Below, piece after piece: positions 1-8,856 of a stretch of 64,000 bases of DNA. How positions within the stretch are numbered: the first letter of the stretch is position 1; each line of letters begins with the position of its first letter. The notes under the pieces are model-generated. The model had not been told where the DNA came from and made no database searches. It saw nothing but the letters and a program-made list of their open reading frames with translations. Origin of the DNA: Bradyrhizobium lablabi. Its GTDB lineage: Bacteria > Pseudomonadota > Alphaproteobacteria > Rhizobiales > Xanthobacteraceae. The translations under genes were made by a program, and so were the position numbers. The stretch lies in the NCBI RefSeq assembly GCF_900141755.1, contig NZ_LT670844.1, positions 5,084,001 to 5,148,000 of the forward strand, written 5' to 3'.

Positions 1-2
1 GC

Positions 3-59
3 CTGACCCCCTACGGCGTGAAGCATGCCTCCTATCGTTCGGTCCGCGTGTGGCGCTGA
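3..59 (+). CDS. C-terminal end of an unidentified protein (partial)
   Basis: An open frame enters from the left edge and ends at a TGA at 57-59. The last 18 residues read LTPYGVKHASYRSVRVWR, with codons typical of this genome. It converges on the histidine kinase gene, whose stop lies 10 bp downstream. Too little is present to name a family. Confidence 0.35.
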   Translation: MTPYGVKHASYRSVRVWR

Positions 60-69
60 ACGTAGGTGC

Positions 70-2001
70 TCAAGCGCCGGCGGTGTCACTGTCAGGAAAG
101 CGGCGAGGTAACGTCAGCCTCACCCGCGTGCCGCCGGCGCCGGAACAAAGCTCGAGCTCGATACCACAGCGCGTGGCGCGGCTTCGCATGTTGCGCAAGC
201 CGCGCGCCGCTTTTTTGTCCACCGCCGCGGCGCCATCCGGCGTGAGCGCAAAGCCGTTGCCATCGTCGTCGACCGTGATGCGCCCATAGGCGAAGCCAGA
301 TGCGTCGGCGAGCGTCTCGATCGTGACCGTGATGCGGCGGGCGTCGGCGTGCTTGACGGCATTGGTCACGGCTTCATCCAAGAGCCGCACGATCTGGATA
401 ACGTGCCATGGCCGCAATTCGGGATGAACCGGCAGGCCTTGCGGCGACAGCGCGCGCCAGTCGAGCGCGATATCATGCGGCCGCAACTGCGCCGTGGCGC
501 GCTCGCGCCACGATCCCAGCGCCAGCATCAGGTCGCCGCCGATATCGTCCATCGAATCGATCACCAGCCGAAGATCCTTCAGCGCCGCGCGCGCCGCATC
601 GCCGATCGGCGCGCTGGCATCGCCGCGTTCGCTCAGCGCCACGATGCTGACGAGCTGGCCGCCCAGCCCGTCGTGAAGGTCGCGCATCAGCCGCGTGCGC
701 TCCAGCGCCAGCGCCGCGGCCCGCGCGCGCTCCTCTTCACGCGCAAAACTCGCCTTCAGCTTGTCCTCGGCCTGGCGCACCTGGGTGACGAGGCGGCCGG
801 CAAAGCTGTCGACCTGATTGAGCGCGCGCGCAAACCGCCAGGTCAGCCCGGCGCCGATCGCGACCAGCAGTGCCGAATAGGACAGGCGGGCGACGAAGAT
901 GCGTCCGTCGGGCGCGATCTGCAGCACCGAGAGCATGTCGCGAATCCAGCAGGTCAGCACGATGGTGACGGCGCAGCCCAGCACGAAACTGGCGACGTCC
1001 TGTCGCTTCAACACCGAATGCGCGACGATCAGTGCCAACAGCACGAGATACAGGCCAATCGTCGGCACCCCGAGCCACACAAAGAATTGGCTAATCGTCG
1101 CCTGGTCTCCAAACAGCGCGACCGCGACCAGGATCAGGCCGGGAGCGAAGATCAGCGCCCCCCAGCGCGGCCATCTCCAGCCGAGAAACAGCATCGCAAA
1201 CGTCAGCACAAAACTACTTTCTAGCGGCCCAGACGTGATCAGGATCGCGTTCAGCCTGGAAAATTGCGACTGGTCCACCGCAACAGGCAAAAACGACTGC
1301 GCGACGCCGAGCGTCATCGCGGCAGCCAGGATGCCGTAAGCCGGCTCGTGGCGGCGTACCACCCCCATGATCGTCAGGATCACGGCGAGGATCGCCTGCC
1401 ATGCCGCGAACACGACCGGCAGGGTGACGAACAACAGCGTCCGCTGTTCGTAATAGGGCCGCAATGTCTGATCCGGACCGACATAGACGCTGTCCAGGAA
1501 ACCGGTCAGCGGACCCCACACCAACAGCCGAATAGTAAGATCGTTCGTCCCGTCGCGCAGCAGCGACGCCGGGATCACCGCGATTTCGGGCGCATTGCGG
1601 TCGGGCCGGTTGGCGACCGGATCGCGCCGGCTGTCGAGGATCACGACGCCGTTGACTAAAACCTCCACGCCGTTGTTGAAGCGCGGCAGGTACACCGACC
1701 AGGCGCGTTGTTGTTCGCCGCTCGGCCACGAGAACTGGCCTGAGTAGAGAGGCGCATCGTTCATCGAAAATCTGGAAGAGGTATAGTGCGGCAGCGTCAC
1801 CGAACGCTCGGTGCCGCCTTCCTTTGCGTTGAACTCGGTCAGGAGATAGCGGGACGGTGGTTCCGGCAATGACCGATGCAGCGCGAAGACACAGACGACA
1901 ACGATCAGCAGCTGGACCAAAGCGTATTGGAGGAGACGGGAAGCCCGCAGCCACCAGCTCTTGCGGGTGGAAAAGTCAGGCTTCGCCGCGACGACGTCCA
2001 T
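70..2001 (-). CDS. Membrane sensor histidine kinase, HisKA_3 (DesK/NarL) type
   Basis: The protein is a sensor kinase that should phosphorylate the response regulator encoded just upstream. It has an N-terminal membrane segment (about residues 25-45), an extracytoplasmic beta-rich region (about 50-180) and a block of about seven hydrophobic segments (about 190-390), an architecture like 7TM-DISM sensors. A linker follows, then the HisKA_3 box RDLHDGLGGQ with the phospho-acceptor His near 443. The HATPase region has the N-box (DEAVTNAVKHA) and a DDDGNGF motif. The ATG overlaps the regulator's stop as TGATG; a GTG one codon earlier is an alternative start. The pair is clearly co-translated. The signal sensed is unknown. 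Confidence 0.9.
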   Translation of the reverse strand: MDVVAAKPDFSTRKSWWLRASRLLQYALVQLLIVVVCVFALHRSLPEPPSRYLLTEFNAKEGGTERSVTLPHYTSSRFSMNDAPLYSGQFSWPSGEQQRAWSVYLPRFNNGVEVLVNGVVILDSRRDPVANRPDRNAPEIAVIPASLLRDGTNDLTIRLLVWGPLTGFLDSVYVGPDQTLRPYYEQRTLLFVTLPVVFAAWQAILAVILTIMGVVRRHEPAYGILAAAMTLGVAQSFLPVAVDQSQFSRLNAILITSGPLESSFVLTFAMLFLGWRWPRWGALIFAPGLILVAVALFGDQATISQFFVWLGVPTIGLYLVLLALIVAHSVLKRQDVASFVLGCAVTIVLTCWIRDMLSVLQIAPDGRIFVARLSYSALLVAIGAGLTWRFARALNQVDSFAGRLVTQVRQAEDKLKASFAREEERARAAALALERTRLMRDLHDGLGGQLVSIVALSERGDASAPIGDAARAALKDLRLVIDSMDDIGGDLMLALGSWRERATAQLRPHDIALDWRALSPQGLPVHPELRPWHVIQIVRLLDEAVTNAVKHADARRITVTIETLADASGFAYGRITVDDDGNGFALTPDGAAAVDKKAARGLRNMRSRATRCGIELELCSGAGGTRVRLTLPRRFPDSDTAGA

Positions 2002-2681
2002 CACAGCCGGATCAAGCCCTGCTGCAGCGCCTCGAACACCGCCTCGCCCCGGGTGTGCACCTCGAGCTTGCGGTAGATGTTCTTGATGTGGCCCGGCACG
2101 GTCTGGCGCGATAACCCAAGATGGCCGGCGATCTCGGCATAGCTAAAACCCTTGGCGATGCCCCACAGGATGTCGATTTCGCGTGGCGTCAGTTTTACGG
2201 TGTCGAGCGGCGGCCCGGGCGGGGGCTCGGGATGGTTTTGCGTCCTGCGCACGATGAAGCGCGCGATCGAGGCCGAAATCGGCGAATGCCCGGCGACGAG
2301 GTCGCGAACGGTTGCTGCGATATCGGTCGGGAAGGCATCCTTGAGCAAATAACCGGTAGCGCCGACCGTGATGGCGGAGATCACGCTCTCTTCGTCGCCG
2401 AGAATCGAAATCACCATGATTTCGGTTTCGGGAAAGCGCTGCCGTGTCTCGCGGATCAGTTCGATGCCATGGCCGTCGGGCAGTTGCAGATCGGTCAGCA
2501 ACACCTTGGGGCCGCCGCGCTCGGCCAGGTAGCCGCGGGCCTCAGTCAGCGTCGCCGCCGCCGTAACCTCGAATCCGGCCTTGGCGAGCGCGTCCTGCAG
2601 CCGCCACAATGTCGGCGCGTCATCTTCGACCAGCAAAACCGTGATTGCCTGCGAAGCGCGCTCGTCGCTCACTTCCGTCAT
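2001..2681 (-). CDS. LuxR/NarL-family response regulator
   Basis: The protein is a two-component regulator with an intact receiver (acidic pair in LLVEDD, phospho-acceptor Asp in LLTDLQLPDG near residue 64) and a C-terminal LuxR-type helix-turn-helix beginning LTPREIDIL over the last 60 residues. It is first in a two-gene operon with the sensor kinase, which starts inside its stop codon. The ATG at 2681 has an AGGGA Shine-Dalgarno about 9 bp upstream; an ATG seven codons earlier (2702) is possible but lacks one. DNA targets are unknown. Confidence 0.88.
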   Translation of the reverse strand: MTEVSDERASQAITVLLVEDDAPTLWRLQDALAKAGFEVTAAATLTEARGYLAERGGPKVLLTDLQLPDGHGIELIRETRQRFPETEIMVISILGDEESVISAITVGATGYLLKDAFPTDIAATVRDLVAGHSPISASIARFIVRRTQNHPEPPPGPPLDTVKLTPREIDILWGIAKGFSYAEIAGHLGLSRQTVPGHIKNIYRKLEVHTRGEAVFEALQQGLIRL

Positions 2682-2795
2682 CGAACTTGTCCCTGCCGCC
2701 ATTGCCGCGGCCGACGCAGTCTAACCCCGCGGACACCCTTTGCGACAGCCATATTCATGGGGGTGGGTGAGCTGCCGATGGCGGAGAGGCGCGCC

Positions 2796-3974
2796 TTAGC
2801 CGGGATTTTTCGCACAATGCGCGATCAGCCGCTCGATGAAGCCGGCGCAGTCCAATAGTTCCGACAGCTCGACGAATTCATCCGGCTTGTGGGCCCGTTC
2901 GATCGAGCCCGGGCCGATGACCACGGCAGGTATTCCGGCGATGCCGACGAATAGTCCGGCTTCGGTGCCGAAGCCGACCTTGGCATGGCGATTGCGGCCG
3001 GCCAGTTGCTTGGCGAGCGTGACGACCGGATGATCGGGCGGCATGTCGAGCGCCGGATATTCCACGAACTCCTCGAAATCGATCCCGCAAGCGGGGTCGA
3101 TCTTGCGCATCGCGGGTTCGATGGTGGCTTTTGCCCAGGCGACGATGGCATCGGTAACCTCTTTTGATTCCTTGATCCCGAGTCCGCGGGCTTCGAATTC
3201 CATCACGCAGCGATCGGGCACGATATTGAGCGCGGTGCCGCCCTGCACGATGCTCGTCAATAGCGTCGTGTGGGGGACGTCGTACATCGCGTCATGAGGT
3301 CCTTCCGTCGCGAGCGCGATGGCGCGGCGGCGGATTTCGGTGATCAGCTCCGCGGCATATTCAACCGCGTTGACCCCGCTCGGCGCCAGCGACGAGTGCG
3401 CGGCGAGCCCGCGGAATGTCGCGCGCACCGCCTGCTTGCCCTTGTGGCCGATGGTCACGTCCATTTGCGTCGGCTCGCCGACGAAGCAGGCCAGCGGCTT
3501 GACCGCGCCGCGGTTCAATTCGTGCAGCAGCGGACGCACGCCGATGCATCCGACCTCTTCGTCATAGGAAATCGCCAGATGGATCGGCGTCGCAAGCTTT
3601 GCGCGGGCCATCTCCGGGACCATCGCAAGACAGACCGCGACAAAGCCCTTCATGTCGGTGGTGCCGCGGCCGTAGAGTTTGCCGTCGCGTTCGATAAGCG
3701 TGAACGGATCGCTGCTCCAGTCTTGGCCTGCGACCGGCACCACGTCGGTATGTCCCGACAGCACCATGCCGGGCCTGTCCTCGGGGCCGATCGTGACCCA
3801 CAAGGCCGCCTTCTGCCCGGTCTCATCCGGGATGCGGCGCCCAGTTATTCCGAAGGAAGCGAGATACCGCTCGATATAGGTGATCAACGGCAGGTTCGAA
3901 CGGTCGCTCACGGTGTCGAAGGCGACGAGATCTGCGAGCAATTGGCACACACGTTGGTTTCTTTGGTCTGGCAT
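2796..3974 (-). CDS. argE: Acetylornithine deacetylase, M20 family
   Basis: The enzyme is a zinc-dependent deacetylase expected to release ornithine from N-acetylornithine in arginine synthesis. The M20 signature is complete: SGHTDVVPVAG (metal His and catalytic Asp), GRGTTDMKGF (bridging Asp), YDEEVGCIG (general-base and metal Glu), a GEPTQM metal loop, and a C-terminal ERAHKPDEF carrying the last metal His. Its 392 residues match the ArgE length. It stands alone, divergent from aspA. A related M20 amidohydrolase specificity cannot be excluded, but the FVGEPT and GFGTEAGLF context fits ArgE best. Confidence 0.88.
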   Translation of the reverse strand: MPDQRNQRVCQLLADLVAFDTVSDRSNLPLITYIERYLASFGITGRRIPDETGQKAALWVTIGPEDRPGMVLSGHTDVVPVAGQDWSSDPFTLIERDGKLYGRGTTDMKGFVAVCLAMVPEMARAKLATPIHLAISYDEEVGCIGVRPLLHELNRGAVKPLACFVGEPTQMDVTIGHKGKQAVRATFRGLAAHSSLAPSGVNAVEYAAELITEIRRRAIALATEGPHDAMYDVPHTTLLTSIVQGGTALNIVPDRCVMEFEARGLGIKESKEVTDAIVAWAKATIEPAMRKIDPACGIDFEEFVEYPALDMPPDHPVVTLAKQLAGRNRHAKVGFGTEAGLFVGIAGIPAVVIGPGSIERAHKPDEFVELSELLDCAGFIERLIAHCAKNPG

Positions 3975-4191
3975 GGATCTCGATCATTCGACGGGAGGGG
4001 AGAATTGAAAGTCTCACTGTCGCAATCCTACCTCGGTCCGCTAATCGATGGCAGGGTTCTTTTGTTCTGCCTCGCCGGCAGGCATTTTCGGATCGGGGCG
4101 CGAGATAATTCCACTACCGATCGCAACAGGGCTTGGAAAATCCGGCTCACCCTGCTCTGATCGGCTCTCACGAACACCCGGAGAGGCTCCA

Positions 4192-5649
<1,458 letters not shown>

Positions 5650-5666
5650 AGAAATTCGATCCCGGG

Positions 5667-5720
5667 AAAATGTGGCAGCGCGCCGCTAAAATGTGGCGGG
5701 GCGCGCCGGTAAAATGTGGC
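5667..5720 (+). repeat. Three direct repeats of AAAATGTGGC
   Basis: The 10-mer AAAATGTGGC occurs at 5667-5676, 5688-5697 and 5711-5720, at 21 and 23 bp spacing and separated by GC-rich spacers. Repeated transposase-binding sites at this spacing are typical of IS21-family ends, so this may be the relic of such an end. No transposase remnant is visible nearby. Confidence 0.6.
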
Positions 5721-5994
5721 AGCGAGCCAAGTAAGAGCTGTTCCGCCCGTTCGATCGTGCTGCGGCGGTATTGTGAGGATTCGTCATCGAATCTTCACGA
5801 ATAATGCCTTAACTGGGTCAACGGTCCTGCCGTGCTGCGACCATCCGACGCATCGTCGATCAAACAGAGTTCGGCGTGACGCAACGATTGCATCAACTTT
5901 CGCGAAGACGTGCGCAGCAGCAACAACGTCTGCGAGAATTTTGCGCCTTGTTCCACATGCGACTCTTCGTCTTGCTCTTAAAATTGCCACCAAG

Positions 5995-6022
5995 TTGCCG
6001 CCAAATTAACTTCAGCTATATT
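5995..6022 (+). promoter_or_regulatory. Candidate sigma-70 promoter of the LuxR-type gene
   Basis: TTGCCG (5995-6000) is followed after 16 bp by TATATT (6017-6022), in the AT-rich stretch about 80 bp upstream of the start codon at 6102. The match is by eye only. Confidence 0.4.
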
Positions 6023-6101
6023 GCTTAAAAATTTCGCGCAAAAAAAATTAAGCTCACCGTTGTTCCAAAGGGAGATCAGTTGCGTAGAGGAGGTAATATC
6101 C

Positions 6102-6788
6102 ATGTCGATCATTCTCCTGATTGAAAAGAGATTGTTCCTTAGAAATTGTCTTCATGATTGCTTCGACAGATCATACCCCGAGCACGAGATATTTGCGTTC
6201 GGCAGCATTGCTGAGTGGTGTAATTCGGTTGAAAAGAAAACGCTGAAACCCGCCGTCGTCATATATTTTGCGGCGACGGGAATCGGCCTCATGATGAAAA
6301 GCGAATTTGAGCGCCTCGAAGGTCTTGTCCCCAATACGCCGATTGTCGTTGTTTCGGACACCGCGAGCTCCGATGAGATCGCGCGGATCATCGGCTACGG
6401 CGCGCGCGGCTACGTCCCAACAAGCATGCCGTATCACCTCGCCGTCGAAGCCGTCCGCTTTGTCGAAGCCGGCGGCACATTCGTGCCGGCGGGCAATATG
6501 CTTGCTAGCCGTGACCGGCACAGGAAGCCGGCGGGAGCGAGTGCTCTGACGGAGCGGCAGATGAAGGTCGTCGAGGCCGTCGGCCGCGGTTTCGCAAACA
6601 AGCAAATCGCCTATAAACTCAAGATGAGCGAGAACACGGTGAAAGTGCATCTCAGGCACATCATGAGGAAGCTGAAGGTGAGAAACAGGACGGAGATCGC
6701 GATCATGACGCGGCGCCTTCTGGATGAGGCCGGCGAACTCCAGCCCAGCGGCAGAGCCGGCAAACTCCAGGACCGACCTTCGCTTTAA
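6102..6788 (+). CDS. LuxR-type regulator with degenerate receiver domain
   Basis: The protein is a DNA-binding regulator of 228 residues. The C-terminal LuxR helix-turn-helix (ALTERQMKVVEAVGRGFANK onwards, about 148-205) is well conserved. The receiver-like N-terminal half lacks its key residues: the acidic pair is replaced by IEKR (7-10), the phospho-acceptor strand reads VVIYFAATG (52-60) with no Asp, and the conserved Lys strand reads VVVSDTAS. It is therefore probably not controlled by ordinary phosphorylation. I chose ATG 6102 because AGAGGAGGT sits 8 bp upstream; the frame is open further upstream without a ribosome site. It stands 5' of the HEPN-like gene and the secretion locus, so local control is possible but unproven. 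Confidence 0.85.
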   Translation: MSIILLIEKRLFLRNCLHDCFDRSYPEHEIFAFGSIAEWCNSVEKKTLKPAVVIYFAATGIGLMMKSEFERLEGLVPNTPIVVVSDTASSDEIARIIGYGARGYVPTSMPYHLAVEAVRFVEAGGTFVPAGNMLASRDRHRKPAGASALTERQMKVVEAVGRGFANKQIAYKLKMSENTVKVHLRHIMRKLKVRNRTEIAIMTRRLLDEAGELQPSGRAGKLQDRPSL

Positions 6789-6857
6789 GGCCAGTTTGCC
6801 GCGCTAATTCAAAGCGTGGCGCTGAATTTATTGCGCGACAGCAGCCGGACCCGCGCG

Positions 6858-6885
6858 TGGTCGCCTGCACTCATGCAGGCGACCA
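6858..6885. promoter_or_regulatory. Perfect 12-bp inverted repeat just upstream of a start codon
   Basis: TGGTCGCCTGCA (6858-6869) and TGCAGGCGACCA (6874-6885) are exact complements around a 4-nt loop. The right arm ends 3 bp before ATG 6889, so an RNA stem would cover the ribosome-binding region. No T-run follows, which argues against a simple Rho-independent terminator. It could be a dyad operator or a translational control hairpin. Confidence 0.6.
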
Positions 6886-6888
6886 GCC

Positions 6889-7467
6889 ATGATGCAGGTA
6901 ACACCAGTGCTCAGTCAGCTTCCGCCCAGACCGGACTTCGAGGCGATGGCGGCCGCGGCTCCGGCGTCTGCCGATCGCCGGACGATGATCTTGTCGCTGA
7001 TCGGAAATCTGATTGTCAGCTGGTCGAACAATGAGAGCTTGTTCATCTACGTGCTGATGATCCTGCTGGATACCGATCAGCCGTCGGCCGCCATCGTTTT
7101 CGCGACCCTCAATACCACCCGCGCCCGGCTTGACCTCATTCAGCGGCTAGCGAAAATCAGGCTCAAGGATCCGAAGCTCGACAAGGCGTTATCCAAATTG
7201 ATCGATCGGTTCAATCGGTCGACCGCTCTGCGTAACGAATTCAATCATTGCATGTATATCACCGACGAATCCGGTCAGATCACGCATACCCAATCGATGA
7301 GGCTTGTCGAAAGCCGGGAGCATTTGCAGTTCGGGATCAGTAAGCCTCTCGACGATGTCAGGCTGAGAAGCATGGTCGAAGCCGCCAAGGAAATGTCGAA
7401 CATCAATCGCGGTATTTGGGATCTGCTGCCGCAGCTCCAGCTTCATCTGCAGTCCACGCGGCCATGA
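6889..7467 (+). CDS. Helical hypothetical protein with R-x4-H (HEPN-like) motif
   Basis: I do not recognise a named family. The 192-residue protein is predicted largely alpha-helical, with a hydrophobic helix around residues 34-62 and the motif RNEFNH at 115-120. An R-x4-6-H motif, often beginning RN and lying between helices, is the hallmark of HEPN-domain RNases and of Abi-like proteins. No nucleotidyltransferase or antitoxin partner is adjacent. The start lies 3 bp after a strong hairpin and has no clear Shine-Dalgarno; a second ATG follows immediately (6892). HEPN-like is an inference from this motif and the helical character only. Confidence 0.65.
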   Translation: MMQVTPVLSQLPPRPDFEAMAAAAPASADRRTMILSLIGNLIVSWSNNESLFIYVLMILLDTDQPSAAIVFATLNTTRARLDLIQRLAKIRLKDPKLDKALSKLIDRFNRSTALRNEFNHCMYITDESGQITHTQSMRLVESREHLQFGISKPLDDVRLRSMVEAAKEMSNINRGIWDLLPQLQLHLQSTRP

Positions 7468-7629
7468 TCGGCGTCGGGGCCTCGGCCGCCGGCTGCACGC
7501 ACGTCCTGAACTCGCGTTTATCGGGCCCGGCAATGCCGAGATGGGCCGGCGCGCTGCGCCGCATTCACTTCGCGCGTGGTGATACAGGCGGTATCGGGTG
7601 GTGGGCGGCTAATCCAAACGGGTTAGGTC

Positions 7630-7661
7630 GGTACTTCGAACGATGCTGCCGGTACCTTGAA
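7630..7661 (+). promoter_or_regulatory. Paired direct repeats GGTACYTYGAA, 21 bp apart
   Basis: GGTACTTCGAA (7630-7640) and GGTACCTTGAA (7651-7661) are near-identical and start 21 bp apart, two helical turns. That places them on the same face of DNA, as expected for tandem activator sites. They lie about 220 bp upstream of the first secretion-locus gene. Confidence 0.4.
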
Positions 7662-7686
7662 GGATTATGCCCATACCTCCAAAGAA

Positions 7687-7712
7687 ATTGACAGCTACCG
7701 TTTGTGTAGCTG
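7687..7712 (+). promoter_or_regulatory. Candidate -35 box overlapping a CAGCTAC/GTAGCTG palindrome
   Basis: TTGACA at about 7689-7694 overlaps the left arm of CAGCTAC (7692-7698) paired with GTAGCTG (7706-7712) across 7 bp. No good -10 hexamer is seen at the right distance, so the palindrome is better supported than the promoter. Confidence 0.3.
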
Positions 7713-7882
7713 GTCGAACATTCCTCGATGAGCGAGCCTAAACTCGCGGCCCCCTGCGAAAAAGGTGGCCGTCGTTGGGAGGACCAACGTGGCAGATGCA
7801 TCGTGGCTCTTGGCGATCGCCGGCGCAGAAGATCAGCGATTTCTAAATGGCGACGATGCTCCTAACCGAACAGGAGCTCGCT

Positions 7883-8719
7883 ATGGGTAAGCCAAACAAG
7901 AAGTATGACCCCTCGCAAGAACAGGAACAGGCGCAAGCCAACCTTCAGGGTCAGCTGCAAGGACAAGGACAAGGCCAAGGACAGGGCCAAGGACAGGGCC
8001 AAGGTCAGGCCCAAGGCCAGGCCCAGCTTGCCGTACAGTCGCTCGATTCGAAGAGCAACAACGACAACAAGAACAGCAACGACAATAAGAACAGCAACGA
8101 CAACAAGAATAGCAACGACAGCAAGAACAGCCTCGACAACAAGCTCAGCAACAAGACCGATAACTCCACCGACAACAAGGTCGACAACAGCCTCGACAAC
8201 AAGGTCAACAATAATGTTGAAAATAACGTCCAAAACACCGTCGACAACAAGGTCAATGTCAGTGTTGACGTCAATCTCGACCTGAAGGCCACCGGCCTGA
8301 GCAGTCCCGTGATCGATCTGCACGGAATTAACGTCAACGATGCCTTGGTGATGCCGGAAGTGGTGAACCAGACCCTGAACGGCGGCGGCAATATTTTCCA
8401 CCTCGATCAGGTCAACAACATCATCGGCGACACCAAGATCGAAGACCCGACCGTGACCTTCAACGGCTCCAGCTCGCCCGATTATACGGGGGGCGGCTTC
8501 CACATCGATGCCAAGGTCGACGGCGGCGACTCCAAGGTCTCCGGCGCAAGCATGGGCGACGCCGTCGGTGCGGGTGCCGGCATTACATCGCACGCCGATG
8601 CCACGCTGACGCAGTCCGCGTTCAACCAGACCATCACCACGGGTGCCAACATCCAGTTCAACAGTGCAACCATGGAGACTGCCGGTCAAAATCTGACTGA
8701 CGACCACCATACGCTCTAG
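7883..8719 (+). CDS. Low-complexity Gln/Gly- and Asn/Asp/Lys-repeat protein, probable type I secretion substrate
   Basis: I do not recognise a named family. The 278-residue protein has a charged start, then a Gln-rich tract of about ten GQ/AQ dipeptides (about 22-48). An Asn/Asp/Lys/Ser tract of about six-residue units (NDNKNS) follows and passes into four-residue units ending in N (about 55-125). The C-terminal half is Gly/Asn/Thr-rich. It has no Sec signal, no cysteine and no RTX nonapeptides. It lies upstream of a second repeat protein, a PrtD-type ATPase and an HlyD protein on the same strand, which suggests export by that system. ATG 7883 is chosen for its AGGAG 6 bp upstream; an in-frame ATG at 7847 has none. 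The C-terminus (DDHHTL) may carry the export signal. Confidence 0.75.
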   Translation: MGKPNKKYDPSQEQEQAQANLQGQLQGQGQGQGQGQGQGQGQAQGQAQLAVQSLDSKSNNDNKNSNDNKNSNDNKNSNDSKNSLDNKLSNKTDNSTDNKVDNSLDNKVNNNVENNVQNTVDNKVNVSVDVNLDLKATGLSSPVIDLHGINVNDALVMPEVVNQTLNGGGNIFHLDQVNNIIGDTKIEDPTVTFNGSSSPDYTGGGFHIDAKVDGGDSKVSGASMGDAVGAGAGITSHADATLTQSAFNQTITTGANIQFNSATMETAGQNLTDDHHTL

Positions 8720-8729
8720 TCAATTGTTC

Positions 8730-8757
8730 GACCCGCGCGGCGCCTGCCGCGCGGGTC
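8730..8757 (+). terminator. Strong hairpin between the two putative secretion substrates
   Basis: GACCCGCGCGGC (8730-8741) and GCCGCGCGGGTC (8746-8757) form a perfect 12-bp GC-rich stem with a GCCT loop, followed by TTCTC. It lies 10 bp after the first substrate gene and 99 bp before the second. It is either a terminator or a partial one that lowers downstream expression. Confidence 0.65.
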
Positions 8758-8856
8758 TTCTCACGATTTAATTTCATGCTGTAGCTGCATTTTGCCAAAT
8801 AGAAGCTGGATGGTCGCTGCGCGGCCATAACAGTTCACGGCTGGAGGGAGGCTCCT

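Larger units (their letters stand above)
5650..6101. other. Gene-free spacer between aspA and a LuxR regulator
   Basis: These 452 bp hold no convincing gene. The left part carries three copies of AAAATGTGGC (listed separately). The right part becomes AT-rich towards 6000-6060 and contains a plausible promoter for the LuxR gene. The shift in composition suggests the left and right parts have different histories. Confidence 0.6.
7468..7882. other. Regulatory-looking spacer upstream of the secretion locus
   Basis: These 415 bp contain no supported gene. They hold a pair of GGTACYTYGAA direct repeats, a small palindrome overlapping a TTGACA box, and the ribosome site of the first secretion-locus gene. 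The region probably carries the promoter of the 7.9-15.98 kb block. Confidence 0.5.

Noticed and set aside
7946..8180. Short regular repeats that might look like a CRISPR array
   Set aside because: The units are 6-21 bp, have no spacers and keep an open reading frame; they encode protein repeats.
7862..8710. A 282-codon minus-strand frame rich in Val and Leu
   Set aside because: It is the complement of the Asn/Asp/Gln repeat tract; its regular hydrophobic pattern comes from the repeats in the plus-strand gene.
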